Of a DNA stretch of 11,288 nucleotides, positions 1-6,695 are shown in pieces. Both the position numbers and the translations under genes were made by a program. The stretch's first letter is position 1, and every line of letters starts with the position of its first letter. The notes below the pieces were generated by a model. The model ran no database searches, was not told where the DNA came from, and was given only the letters and a program-made list of their open reading frames with translations. This stretch comes from an uncultured Collinsella sp. (GTDB lineage: Bacteria; Actinomycetota; Coriobacteriia; Coriobacteriales; Coriobacteriaceae), in the NCBI GenBank assembly GCA_902478945.1, contig CABSMX010000069.1, positions 1 through 11,288 on the forward strand. The letters are read 5' to 3'.

Positions 1-1
1 C

Positions 2-715
2 ACGGTGCTCGAGGAAGCTCTCATGCTTCCTGCGCCCACCGACCGCGACGTCGCCGAGCGCGAGCTCAACCAGCTCGTGCGTCAGATCAACAACCTGGGC
101 CCTGTGAACCAGGTTGCGATGGAGGAGTACGAGCAGCTCAAGCGCCGCGCCGATTATATCGAGGAGCAGCTGGCCGATCTGGAGAGCGCGCGCAAGGCGC
201 TCACCAAGATTACCGTGGCCATTGACCGTAAGATGCGTAAAGCCTTCCTGGTGACCTTTGAGAAGGTCGATGCGAACTTCCGCGAGATCTTCGCCATGCT
301 GTTCCCGGGTGGCCAGGCGCATCTGGAGATGACCGACCCCGAGCATCCTGCCGAGACGGGCATCGAGGTCGTGGCGCAGCCGCGCGGCAAGCGCATCACC
401 AAGATGATGCTCATGTCGGGCGGCGAGAAGAGCCTGACGGCGCTCGCCTTGCTCTTTGCCGTGTATCGCACGCGTACGGTGCCGTTCTATGTGCTGGACG
501 AGGTCGAGGCGGCGCTCGATGACGCCAACCTGTCCAAGCTCATCGGCGCGCTCGATGTTTTGCGTTCCGATACGCAGCTCTTGGTTATCTCGCATCAGCG
601 CCGTACTATGGAGGACGCTGACGTCCTCTACGGCGTCTCGATGCAAGCCGACGGCGTCAGCCGCGTCGTCTCGCAAAAACTTGATCGCGAAACCGGAAAG
701 GTCGTGAATGCATAA
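2..715 (+). CDS. smc: Chromosome segregation ATPase SMC, C-terminal part (5' truncated by window edge)
   Basis: This is the last ~237 codons of SMC, the ring-forming ATPase that compacts and helps segregate the chromosome together with ScpA/ScpB. The frame is open to the left edge, so the N-terminal head, hinge and most of the coiled coil (normally ~1,150-1,200 aa in total) are missing. Visible parts are the end of the returning coiled coil (about nt 40-250, rich in Glu/Lys/Leu) and then the C-terminal ATPase lobe. That lobe carries the ABC signature LMSGGEKSL at nt 410-436, Walker B with catalytic acid VLDEVEAAL from nt 491, the D-loop LDD, and the switch-His motif ISHQRRTME with His at nt 593-595. 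The stop codon overlaps the ftsY start by one base (TAATG), which implies translational coupling. Family identification is from motifs and is very secure; only the partial state is a limitation. Confidence 0.97.
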   Translation, partial: TVLEEALMLPAPTDRDVAERELNQLVRQINNLGPVNQVAMEEYEQLKRRADYIEEQLADLESARKALTKITVAIDRKMRKAFLVTFEKVDANFREIFAMLFPGGQAHLEMTDPEHPAETGIEVVAQPRGKRITKMMLMSGGEKSLTALALLFAVYRTRTVPFYVLDEVEAALDDANLSKLIGALDVLRSDTQLLVISHQRRTMEDADVLYGVSMQADGVSRVVSQKLDRETGKVVNA

Positions 716-1632
716 TGGGATTCTTCGATGCTCTCTCGCGCGGACTTGAGCGCAGCCGCGAGGCCCTCAACGAGGTCTTTTACTTTGGCGGCGAGGTCGA
801 TGAGGATTTTTGGGAGGATCTAGAGGACACCCTCGTCATGGGTGACATGGGCGCCGAGGTCGCCATTCAGGTCTCCGATGACCTGCGCGATACCGCGGCC
901 AAGAAGAACCTCAAGACCGCTCCGCAACTCCGTCGCGCCCTGGCCGAGCAGCTCGAGCAGCATTTTGTGCCCGCCGAGCGCGATCCGTTCTCCGACACGC
1001 CGAGCTGCGTGCTGTTTGTGGGTATTAACGGTGCCGGCAAGACCACGACGGTCGGCAAGATCGCGAGCGCTATGGCTGCCCGCGGCAAGAACGTCGTGAT
1101 CGGTTCGGCCGATACCTTCCGCGCCGCCGCCATCGAGCAGCTCGATGTGTGGGGCCAGCGCGCCGGCGTTCCCGTCATCAAGCGCGACCGCGGCTCCGAT
1201 CCGGCGAGCGTGTGCTATGACGTGCTCGATGAGGCCGACAAGCGCGGCAGCGACCTGGTGCTTATCGATACCGCCGGTCGTCTGCACACGAGTCCCGAGC
1301 TTATGCGCGAGCTTGCCAAGGTGGTCAACGTGACGCGTAAGCGCGCCGCCAATATGGCCGCCGGCCCCATGCCCGTCTCGGTCGTCCTAGTAATCGATGC
1401 CGCAACAGGCCAAAACGGTCTGAACCAGGCGCTCGAGTTTAACGAGGCGCTGGGCCTGGACGGTATTATCATGACTAAGCTCGACGGCACGGCTAAGGGT
1501 GGCATCGCCATGGCTGTGGCCGAGAAGCTCAAGCTCCCGATCCTGCGCGTGGGCGTGGGCGAGCAGGTTGATGACCTGCAGGAGTTCAATGCCAAAGATT
1601 TCTGCCGCGCCCTGGTGGGCGAGTCCAACTAA
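715..1632 (+). CDS. ftsY: Signal recognition particle receptor FtsY
   Basis: FtsY is the membrane-associated SRP receptor GTPase. It docks the Ffh-ribosome-nascent chain complex at SecYEG and undergoes reciprocal GTPase activation with Ffh. The 305-aa protein is a compact NG form without the long acidic A domain of E. coli FtsY. A helical N domain (about residues 1-90) precedes the G domain, with P-loop GINGAGKT at 103-110, the family-specific DTFRAAA at 133-139, DTAGR at 185-189 and TKLDGTAKGG from 254. The N-terminal MGFFDALSRGLERSRE stretch is amphipathic and could serve for membrane contact (inference). The ATG is embedded in the smc stop (TAATG). The downstream ffh start is 10 nt away, so the three genes read as one operon joining chromosome condensation and protein targeting. 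This neighbourhood is common in Gram-positives. Confidence 0.98.
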   Translation: MGFFDALSRGLERSREALNEVFYFGGEVDEDFWEDLEDTLVMGDMGAEVAIQVSDDLRDTAAKKNLKTAPQLRRALAEQLEQHFVPAERDPFSDTPSCVLFVGINGAGKTTTVGKIASAMAARGKNVVIGSADTFRAAAIEQLDVWGQRAGVPVIKRDRGSDPASVCYDVLDEADKRGSDLVLIDTAGRLHTSPELMRELAKVVNVTRKRAANMAAGPMPVSVVLVIDAATGQNGLNQALEFNEALGLDGIIMTKLDGTAKGGIAMAVAEKLKLPILRVGVGEQVDDLQEFNAKDFCRALVGESN

Positions 1633-1642
1633 GGAGTGACTA

Positions 1643-3118
1643 GTGTTTGATTCTCTGAGCGATCGCCTCAACGACACATTTGACCGCCTGCGTGGCAAGG
1701 GTAAGCTGACCGAGGCCGATATTACTTCTGCCATGCGCGACATTCGCATGGCGCTGCTCGAGGCCGACGTCAACTTCAAGGTCGTCAAGGAGTTCGTCGC
1801 CAAGACCAAGGAGCGCTGCATGACCGCCGAGGTCATGGAGTCGCTGTCGCCGGCGCAAAACGTCGTCAAGATCGTGCTCGACGAGCTCACCGAGATGCTC
1901 GGCTCCACCGAGAGCAAGCTCGTCTTTAGCAACCGCATTCCCAATGTCATCATGCTCGTGGGCCTTCAGGGCTCCGGTAAAACCACGGCAGCTGTAAAGC
2001 TGGCCTACCTGCTCAAGAAGCAGGGCCGCTCGCCGCTGCTCGCCGCGTGCGACGTCTACCGTCCCGCCGCCGCCGACCAGCTGGCCACGCTCGGTGGAGA
2101 GATCGGCGTACCGGTCTTCCGTGGTGACGGCGAGCACCCGGTTGATATCGCCAAGGGCGCCATCCAGGAGGCCGTCGACCACCTGCGCGACGTGGTCATC
2201 GTCGATACCGCCGGTCGTCTGCAGATCGATGAGCAGATGATGCAGGAGGCCGTGGACATCAAGAAGGCCGTCAAGCCCGATCAGGTGCTGATGGTCGTCG
2301 ATGCCATGACCGGCCAGGATATCGTCAACGTCGTCTCGACCTTCGCCGGTCGCACCGACTTTGACGGTGTGATCATCTCCAAGCTCGACGGCGATGCCCG
2401 TGGCGGTGGCGCGCTTTCCGTGCGCCAGGTGACCGGCAAGCCCATCAAGTTCGTGAGCATGGGCGAGAAGCCCGATTCGCTGGAGCCGTTCTACCCCGAC
2501 CGCATGGCCAAGCGCATCTTGGGCATGGGCGACGTCGTCGGCATCATCGAGAAGGCCCAGGAGGCGGCCGACGCCGAGCAGCTCGAGGCCGCCGAGCGCA
2601 TGCTGCGCGAGGGCTTTACCATGAACGACATGCTCGACCAGATGAAGGCCGTCAAGAAGATGGGCGGCATGAAGGGCATTCTGGGTATGCTCCCCGGTGG
2701 CCAACGCGCGCTCAACCAGATGGGCGGCAACCTGGACGAGGGCATCTTCGACAAGAACGAGGCCATCATCATGTCGATGACCAAGGAGGAGCGCCTGCGT
2801 CCCTCCATCATCAACGGCCAGCGTCGCGCCCGTATCGCCAAGGGCGCCGGCGTGACCCCCACCGAGGTCAATAGCCTTATGAAGCAGTGGGGCGAGATGA
2901 ATAAGATGATGGGCCGCATGCGCTCGATGGCCAATCAGGCACAGGCTGGTGGCAAGAAGGGCAAGAAGGGTAAGAAGGGCAAAAAGATGCGCATGCCCAA
3001 TATTCCCGGTCTGGATGCCATGGGTCTGGGCGGCATGGGCGGCCTGGGAATGGGCGGCCCCAAGTCCGATATGGATCTGCTGCGTCAGATGGAAGCGCAG
3101 ATGCGCAATAAGAAATAG
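1643..3118 (+). CDS. ffh: Signal recognition particle protein Ffh (SRP54)
   Basis: Ffh is the SRP GTPase that, bound to 4.5S/6S SRP RNA, captures hydrophobic signal sequences as they leave the ribosome and delivers them to FtsY. The start is GTG at 1643, chosen because AAGGAG lies at 1631-1636 (overlapping the ftsY stop) and the product begins MFDSLSDRLNDTFDRL as the family does. An N domain is followed by the G domain: P-loop GLQGSGKT at residues 107-114, DTAGR at 188-192 and SKLDGDARGG from 246. The M domain from about 298 is Met-rich, and its SRP-RNA-binding helix carries RRARIAKGAG at 394-403. At 491 aa it is longer than E. coli Ffh (453 aa). The extra length is a Lys/Gly repeat linker followed by a Gly/Met-rich C-terminus. 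It is the last gene of the smc-ftsY-ffh operon. Confidence 0.98.
   Translation: MFDSLSDRLNDTFDRLRGKGKLTEADITSAMRDIRMALLEADVNFKVVKEFVAKTKERCMTAEVMESLSPAQNVVKIVLDELTEMLGSTESKLVFSNRIPNVIMLVGLQGSGKTTAAVKLAYLLKKQGRSPLLAACDVYRPAAADQLATLGGEIGVPVFRGDGEHPVDIAKGAIQEAVDHLRDVVIVDTAGRLQIDEQMMQEAVDIKKAVKPDQVLMVVDAMTGQDIVNVVSTFAGRTDFDGVIISKLDGDARGGGALSVRQVTGKPIKFVSMGEKPDSLEPFYPDRMAKRILGMGDVVGIIEKAQEAADAEQLEAAERMLREGFTMNDMLDQMKAVKKMGGMKGILGMLPGGQRALNQMGGNLDEGIFDKNEAIIMSMTKEERLRPSIINGQRRARIAKGAGVTPTEVNSLMKQWGEMNKMMGRMRSMANQAQAGGKKGKKGKKGKKMRMPNIPGLDAMGLGGMGGLGMGGPKSDMDLLRQMEAQMRNKK
2951..2986 (+). repeat. Four tandem 9-nt units in ffh encoding (Gly-Lys-Lys)4
   Basis: Four back-to-back copies of GGC/T-AAG/A-AAG at 2951-2959, 2960-2968, 2969-2977 and 2978-2986 encode GKK repeats at Ffh residues 437-448. 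They sit between the M-domain core and the Met/Gly-rich tail. The units differ only at third positions. The basic linker may add RNA or ribosome affinity (inference), and its copy number could vary between strains by slippage. Confidence 0.85.
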
Positions 3119-3142
3119 GGCTGTAATTCCAGCTTGATATGG

Positions 3143-3176
3143 CAAAGGCCACTCGGAAGCTACCGGGTGGCCTTTG
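3143..3176 (+). terminator. Hairpin terminator after ffh, possibly bidirectional
   Basis: CAAAGGCCAC (3143-3152) pairs perfectly with GTGGCCTTTG (3167-3176). The stem extends inward by a T-G wobble and three G-C/C-G pairs (3153-3156 with 3163-3166), leaving a 6-nt loop. The U-tract is interrupted (TTGTTG). It lies 24 nt after the ffh stop and between convergent genes, so it may also stop transcripts arriving from the minus-strand gene that ends at 3239. Confidence 0.8.
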
Positions 3177-3238
3177 TTGTTGGCTTTGATTGTTGGGTTG
3201 CGTTCAGCGTCGTGCCCCGAGCTCGCGGTGCCGTGCCG

Positions 3239-4003
3239 TTAGTGGCAGCCGCAGCCCTCGTGGCCCTCGTGCTCGTGATGGCCGTGGCAGCTGCAGGAAT
3301 TGCCATGCTCTTGGGCGTGCTCGTGGTCGTGGCCGTGGCAGCCGCACGTGGCCTCGCCGTTCTGTGCGAGCGTGCCGGCGATAAGGGCCTTGACGCGCGC
3401 GTTGCAGCTGCCCTGGGCACCTGCGTATACCGTGATGCCGGCTTGGGCAAGTGCGTTGATAGCGCCACCGCCGATGCCGCCGCAGATGAGCGTGTCCACG
3501 CCGCCGTTGGCGAGCAGGCCCGCAAGGGCACCGTGGCCGGTGCCGCCGGTGCCCACGACCTGCTCGTTGAGTACCTTGCCATCCTGAATGTCGTAGATCT
3601 TGAACTGCTCGCTGCGGCCAAAGTGCATAAAGATGTTGCCGTTGTCGTACGTGGTTGCCACCCTCATGGTGTCGACCTCCTTTGCTGGCCATGCGGCCGT
3701 TGTCGTGTTGATGGGGGAGTACGCGATATTGCCGCCTTCGATGATGAGCGCCCGACCATTTACCAGCGCGTTTGCCACCTTGCGATGCGCTCGGCTGCAA
3801 ATGGCCGCCACCGTGGCGCGCGCGATGCCCATCTGCTGTGCGACTGCCTCTTGGTTAAGGCCTTCCAGGTCGCACAGGCGCAGCGCCTCGAGTTCGTCGA
3901 CCGTCATGTCGATGGCATCTCCGCTGGCAAGGCCGTCGGGGGTAAAGCCGCGATATTCGGGGATGATCCCAACACGGCGTAATTTTTCGCGTCTTCCGGC
4001 CAT
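3239..4003 (-). CDS. DUF134/UPF0251 HTH domain fused to NifX/NafY-like domain, with Cys/His-rich tail
   Basis: The 254-aa product has three parts. Residues ~1-100 match the DUF134 (UPF0251) family: an HTH resembling sigma-70 region 4, with the family hallmarks MTVDELEALRL.DLEGLNQE, a helix-turn-helix through IARATVAAI, and VANALVNGRALIIEGG. Residues 113 to ~212 match the dinitrogenase Fe-Mo cofactor biosynthesis fold (NifX/NafY/NifB C-terminal): MRVATTYDNGNIFMHFGRSEQFKIYDI, then a glycine-rich GGTGHGALAGLLANGG. Residues 216-254 are Cys/His-rich and probably bind metal. The start chosen is ATG at 4003, 5 nt after AAGGAG (4014-4009). An in-frame GTG at 4009 overlaps that ribosome site and is less likely. 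A second, perfect Shine-Dalgarno precedes Met113, so a 142-aa NifX-only product is possible. No nitrogenase genes are nearby; the function is unknown, with a metal- or redox-responsive regulator as a reasonable inference. Confidence 0.9.
   Translation of the reverse strand: MAGRREKLRRVGIIPEYRGFTPDGLASGDAIDMTVDELEALRLCDLEGLNQEAVAQQMGIARATVAAICSRAHRKVANALVNGRALIIEGGNIAYSPINTTTAAWPAKEVDTMRVATTYDNGNIFMHFGRSEQFKIYDIQDGKVLNEQVVGTGGTGHGALAGLLANGGVDTLICGGIGGGAINALAQAGITVYAGAQGSCNARVKALIAGTLAQNGEATCGCHGHDHEHAQEHGNSCSCHGHHEHEGHEGCGCH
3242..3358 (-). other. Cys/His-rich C-terminal tail with three CxCH motifs
   Basis: Residues 216-254 of the DUF134-NifX protein hold 11 His and 6 Cys among 39 residues. 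The Cys fall in three CxCH motifs: CGCH (220-223), CSCH (237-240) and CGCH (251-254, the very C-terminus), separated by runs alternating His with Glu, Asp or Gly. Such tails in other proteins (HypB, SlyD) bind Ni, Zn or Cu. The metal here is not deducible from sequence. Confidence 0.75.
3676..3683 (-). promoter_or_regulatory. Internal Shine-Dalgarno for a separate NifX-domain start
   Basis: On the minus strand AAAGGAGG (3683 to 3676), continuing into T, is followed after 8 nt by ATG at 3667-3665 (Met113 of the fusion). The match to the anti-Shine-Dalgarno is stronger than that of the gene's own first start. It sits exactly at the domain junction, so the NifX-like half could be made alone (142 aa) as well as in the fusion. 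Confidence 0.7.
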
Positions 4004-4017
4004 ACGCACTCCTTATC

Positions 4018-4029
4018 TGACATATGTCA
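4018..4029. promoter_or_regulatory. Palindromic operator candidate I (TGACATATGTCA)
   Basis: This perfect 12-bp palindrome lies 15 bp upstream of the DUF134-NifX start. It overlaps the transcription start predicted from the minus-strand -10 at 4040-4035. A near-identical site is at 4071-4082. Autoregulation by the DUF134 HTH is the simplest guess. Confidence 0.6.
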
Positions 4030-4034
4030 ACAAT

Positions 4035-4062
4035 AGAATAGCGAACGCGTGGATTTGCGCAA
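4035..4062 (-). promoter_or_regulatory. Candidate promoter for the DUF134-NifX gene
   Basis: On the minus strand TTGCGC (4062-4057) and TATTCT (4040-4035) are separated by 16 nt. The -10 is a fair match and the -35 a poor one. The element lies between the two palindromes, so proteins bound at either site could affect it. Promoter consensus in this group is uncertain. Confidence 0.4.
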
Positions 4063-4066
4063 GGAA

Positions 4067-4086
4067 TTTCTGGCATATGTCAGAAA
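4067..4086. promoter_or_regulatory. Palindromic operator candidate II (TTTCTGGCATATGTCAGAAA)
   Basis: This 20-bp palindrome has one mismatched pair (4073/4080). Its core TGGCATATGTCA differs at one base from operator I. The two centres are 53 bp apart, about five helical turns, so both sites face the same side of DNA. It also lies upstream of the predicted thyA promoter. Confidence 0.6.
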
Positions 4087-4129
4087 ATGAGGGCTTATGT
4101 TTGGGCTGTGGGGCCGCGCGTGCCTGGGC

Positions 4130-4135
4130 TACAAT
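4130..4135 (+). promoter_or_regulatory. Candidate -10 element for thyA-folA
   Basis: TACAAT lies 35 nt upstream of the thyA ATG, in the right place for a promoter. No convincing -35 is seen at 17-18 nt spacing (the best hexamer, CTGTGG at 4106-4111, is poor). Weak call. Confidence 0.35.
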
Positions 4136-4169
4136 GAATCTCGCTTGTAGGCGACTGACAGGAGGGTCA

Positions 4170-5018
4170 ATGAGCAAGGCTGATCAACAGTTTGTAGCCA
4201 TGTGCCGCGATATTCTGGACCATGGCACCACCACCGAGGGCCAAAAGGTCCGCCCGGTGTGGGAGGACGGCACCCCTGCCTATACCATTAAAAACTTTGG
4301 CGTTACGGCACGCTACGATCTGCGTGAGGAGTTCCCCGCGCTCACCCTGCGTCGCACGGCGCTTAAGTCTGCCATGGACGAGATCCTGTGGATCTATCAA
4401 AAGAAGTCCAATAACGTGCATGACCTCAACAGCCATATTTGGGATGAGTGGGCCGACGAGACCGGCTCCATCGGCAAGGCCTACGGGTACCAGATTGGGC
4501 AGAAGAGCCATTATGCCGAGGGCGATTTCGACCAGATGGACCGAGTGCTGTACGACCTTAAGAACACGCCGTACAGCCGCCGCATTATGACGAATACCTA
4601 TGTGTTTAGCGACCTGTCCGAGATGCACCTGTATCCGTGCGCCTACAGCGTGACCTATAACGTGACTCAGCGCCCGCAGGACGACAAGCCGACGCTCAAC
4701 ATGATTCTCAATCAGCGCAGCCAGGATATTTTGGCCGCGAACAACTGGAATGTGTGCCAGTACGCCATTTTGCTGATGATGGTCGCGCAGTCGGTCGATA
4801 TGATCGCTGGCGAGCTGCTGCACGTGATCGCCGATGCCCATATTTACGACCGTCATGTCGATATCGTCCGAGAACTTATCGAGCGTCCGCAGTTTGCGGC
4901 GCCTAAGGTAACGCTTAACCCCGACGTGCACGATTTCTATGCGTTTACGACTGATGACCTCATCGTCGAGGGCTACGAGCACGGCCCGCAGGTCAAGAAC
5001 ATTCCCATTGCGGTGTAG
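4170..5018 (+). CDS. thyA: Thymidylate synthase ThyA
   Basis: ThyA methylates dUMP to dTMP using 5,10-methylene-THF, which becomes dihydrofolate. The 282-aa product starts at ATG 4170, preceded by AGGAGG at 4160-4165. The frame stays open upstream to 3600, but that part is antisense to the preceding gene and has no homology. Recognisable active-site residues are the nucleophile Cys157 in LYPCAY, Arg183 in QRSQD with Asp186, Asn194 in NNWNVCQYA, and D.H.Y (His224, Tyr226) in ADAHIYDRHVD. The motifs diverge from the common PCHxxxQF and QRSxDxxLGLPFN: the His after Cys is Ala and LGLPFN is replaced by LAANNWN. This is a variant I associate with clostridial-type enzymes. All catalytic residues I can place are kept. 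folA follows at once, recycling the dihydrofolate product. Confidence 0.95.
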   Translation: MSKADQQFVAMCRDILDHGTTTEGQKVRPVWEDGTPAYTIKNFGVTARYDLREEFPALTLRRTALKSAMDEILWIYQKKSNNVHDLNSHIWDEWADETGSIGKAYGYQIGQKSHYAEGDFDQMDRVLYDLKNTPYSRRIMTNTYVFSDLSEMHLYPCAYSVTYNVTQRPQDDKPTLNMILNQRSQDILAANNWNVCQYAILLMMVAQSVDMIAGELLHVIADAHIYDRHVDIVRELIERPQFAAPKVTLNPDVHDFYAFTTDDLIVEGYEHGPQVKNIPIAV

Positions 5019-5027
5019 GTGGTGCTT

Positions 5028-5546
5028 ATGACGTGTAAGCTATCTGCCATCGTCGCCGTGTGCGATGACTGGGGCATTGGGTGCGAGGGCGACATGGTGG
5101 TTTCCAATCGCGCCGACATGCGCCATTTTGTGGCCTGCACTAAAGGTTGCCCGGTCATCATGGGGCGCAAGACGCTGCTGAGTTTTCCCGGCGGGCGTCC
5201 GCTCAAGAACCGCCGCAATATCGTGCTCACGCGCGATAAGGACTTTGCTCCCGAGGGCGTCGATGTGGTGCATAGCGTTGACGAAGCGCTCGCTGCGGTT
5301 GCCGATGAGCCCGTTGCCTGGGTGATTGGCGGCGGTGATGTCTATCGGCAGTTTTTGCCGTACTGCGTGGAATCCGAGGTCACGCATAACCACTGCGTCC
5401 ATCCCGTGGACACGTATTTTCCCAATTTGGACGCCGATCCCGCGTGGGAAGTTTCGCAGGCTGGCGGGGTTGCCACGATTGCCTCGGGCGAGGGCGATGA
5501 GGGCGTCGATTATGAGTTCGTGACGTATCGTCGCGTTGAGGCGTAA
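5028..5546 (+). CDS. folA: Dihydrofolate reductase
   Basis: DHFR reduces dihydrofolate to tetrahydrofolate with NADPH, restoring the cofactor consumed by ThyA. ATG at 5028 is preferred (172 aa), with AGGTGG at 5017-5022 overlapping the thyA stop. In-frame GTGs at 5019 and 5022 lie within that site. Motifs in order are SAIVAV..DWGIG (6-18), the substrate-site acid Asp30 in NRADMRHF, PVIMGRKT with the NADPH-binding region, RRNIVLTR, and WVIGGGDVY (98-106). The usual LPW before the acidic helix is replaced by MVV, a divergence also seen in clostridial DHFRs. Such changes lie near the antifolate site, but drug response cannot be read from sequence alone. Tight spacing makes it cotranscribed with thyA. 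Confidence 0.95.
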   Translation: MTCKLSAIVAVCDDWGIGCEGDMVVSNRADMRHFVACTKGCPVIMGRKTLLSFPGGRPLKNRRNIVLTRDKDFAPEGVDVVHSVDEALAAVADEPVAWVIGGGDVYRQFLPYCVESEVTHNHCVHPVDTYFPNLDADPAWEVSQAGGVATIASGEGDEGVDYEFVTYRRVEA

Positions 5547-5589
5547 ATCGCCTAGCGTGAACGGTATTATCGGGTTGATTGAATGCATG

Positions 5590-5615
5590 GGGCGGCGCTT
5601 AGCGTCGCCTCGTTT
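5590..5615 (+). terminator. Possible weak terminator after thyA-folA
   Basis: GGCGGCGC (5591-5598) pairs with GCGTCGCC (5602-5609), with one G-T wobble and a 3-nt loop, then CGTTT. The T-run is short. It lies 44 nt past the folA stop. Partial termination before the methyltransferase gene is plausible. Confidence 0.4.
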
Positions 5616-5655
5616 GGTATAGATGTGCTGTAAAGAAGGGTGCGGGCTGGCTGCT

Positions 5656-6570
5656 ATGACTGATACCGTTGAGGTTCTGCGAATCGATTCGCTTACGGAC
5701 GAGCGGCTCGATGCCTACGTGCGACTGACCGAGCGCGAGCTGCGCTGCGTGCTGGAGCCGCAAAAGGGCATCTTTATCGCCGAGAGTGCCAAGGTTATCG
5801 AGCGCGCGGTGCGTGCCGGATACGAGCCGGTGAGCTTTCTTTTGGGTGAACGCTGGCTCGATCAGATGATGCCGCTGTTTGAACGCCTGGTCGTGCGCGA
5901 CGGCGCCGGCCCAGTTCCCGTGTTCGTGGCCTCCATGAAGCTCATGGAGCAACTGACGGGCTTTAACGTGACGCGTGGTGCGCTCGCGGCATTCCGTCGT
6001 CCACGTCAGATTCCGGTTGATGAGTTCTTGGGCGGCGTCGTCGAGGCGGCGGGGGAACGCCCGGTGCGCGTATGCGTGCTCGAGGGCATTGTCGACCACA
6101 CGAACGTGGGCGCGATTTTCCGCTCGGCCGCCGCGCTCAATGTCGACGGCATTCTGGTGAGTCCTACGTGCTGCGATCCGCTGTATCGTCGCTCGGCTCG
6201 TGTGAGCATGGGCACGGTGTTTCAGGTGCCGTGGACGCGTATTGGCAGTGAGGCGCGCGTGTGGCCGCATGACGGGTTGGCGTCACTGCACGAAGCCGGG
6301 TTTTCTTGTGCTGCCATGGCATTGACGGACGATTCCGTATCGCTGGACGATCCCGTGCTGCAGGAGATTGACCGCCTGGCAATCTTTATGGGTACCGAGG
6401 GTGCCGGCCTGGGTGCCAAGACTATCGCGGGCTGCGACCGTGCCGTGCGCATTCCGATGGCGCACGGGGTCGATTCGCTCAACGTGGCCGCGGCGAGTGC
6501 CGTCGCCTTTTGGCAGCTGTGCCCGCACGTGAGCAATGAGTATCACTACCAGCCGGGGTTGTATCACTAG
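5656..6570 (+). CDS. TrmH/SpoU-family RNA 2'-O-methyltransferase
   Basis: This is a SAM-dependent SPOUT-class methyltransferase that probably modifies a ribose 2'-OH in rRNA or tRNA. An N-terminal L30e-like substrate-binding domain (about residues 20-110, with GIFIAESAKVIERAVRAGYEP) precedes the knotted SpoU domain. Motif 1 begins at NVGAIFRSAAA (150-160), motif 2 is MGTEGAGL (245-252), and motif 3 is IPMAHGVDSLNVAAASAVAF from 266, including Asn276. The product is 304 aa if it starts at ATG 5656. An in-frame ATG at 5623 would add 11 residues (MCCKEGCGLAA) but has no ribosome site; neither start has a good one (AAGAAGGG at 5633-5640 is 15 nt from 5656). Motifs cannot distinguish the target nucleotide, so no symbol is given. 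It could be co-transcribed with folA or have its own promoter. Confidence 0.92.
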   Translation: MTDTVEVLRIDSLTDERLDAYVRLTERELRCVLEPQKGIFIAESAKVIERAVRAGYEPVSFLLGERWLDQMMPLFERLVVRDGAGPVPVFVASMKLMEQLTGFNVTRGALAAFRRPRQIPVDEFLGGVVEAAGERPVRVCVLEGIVDHTNVGAIFRSAAALNVDGILVSPTCCDPLYRRSARVSMGTVFQVPWTRIGSEARVWPHDGLASLHEAGFSCAAMALTDDSVSLDDPVLQEIDRLAIFMGTEGAGLGAKTIAGCDRAVRIPMAHGVDSLNVAAASAVAFWQLCPHVSNEYHYQPGLYH

Positions 6571-6695
6571 CCGGGTGTGATATCCGAGTCGTGCCACGGG
6601 GGTGTTTCTATTATCTTCGCTTGGTGCTAGGCTGGTCATGAGTGTAACTTTTATCAGCTGGTTTGTCGGTTGACGTACGCTAGTGGGGAGGGCGT

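Noticed and set aside
1640..3145. 501-aa minus-strand open frame
   Set aside because: It is the antisense shadow of ffh, rich in Ala/His/Leu with no domain sense, and arises from GC-rich codon usage.
3134..3982. 282-aa plus-strand open frame
   Set aside because: It is antisense to the DUF134-NifX gene, begins inside the ffh terminator hairpin, has low-complexity Ala/Val content and no ribosome site.
3600..4169. Extended N-terminus of ThyA in the same open frame
   Set aside because: The extra 190 codons are antisense to the neighbouring gene or intergenic. AGGAGG before ATG 4170 and family length place the true start there.
6541..6583. Short direct repeat (TATCACTA..AGCCGGG twice) and a 6-bp hairpin at the methyltransferase 3' end
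   Set aside because: The stem is only 6 bp with a 9-nt loop and no T-run, so a terminator is not supported; the repeat is small enough to be chance.
6621..6650. Possible promoter TTGGTG-18-TAACTT before the MATE gene
   Set aside because: Both hexamers are weak and the spacing is only marginal; it could not be separated from background.
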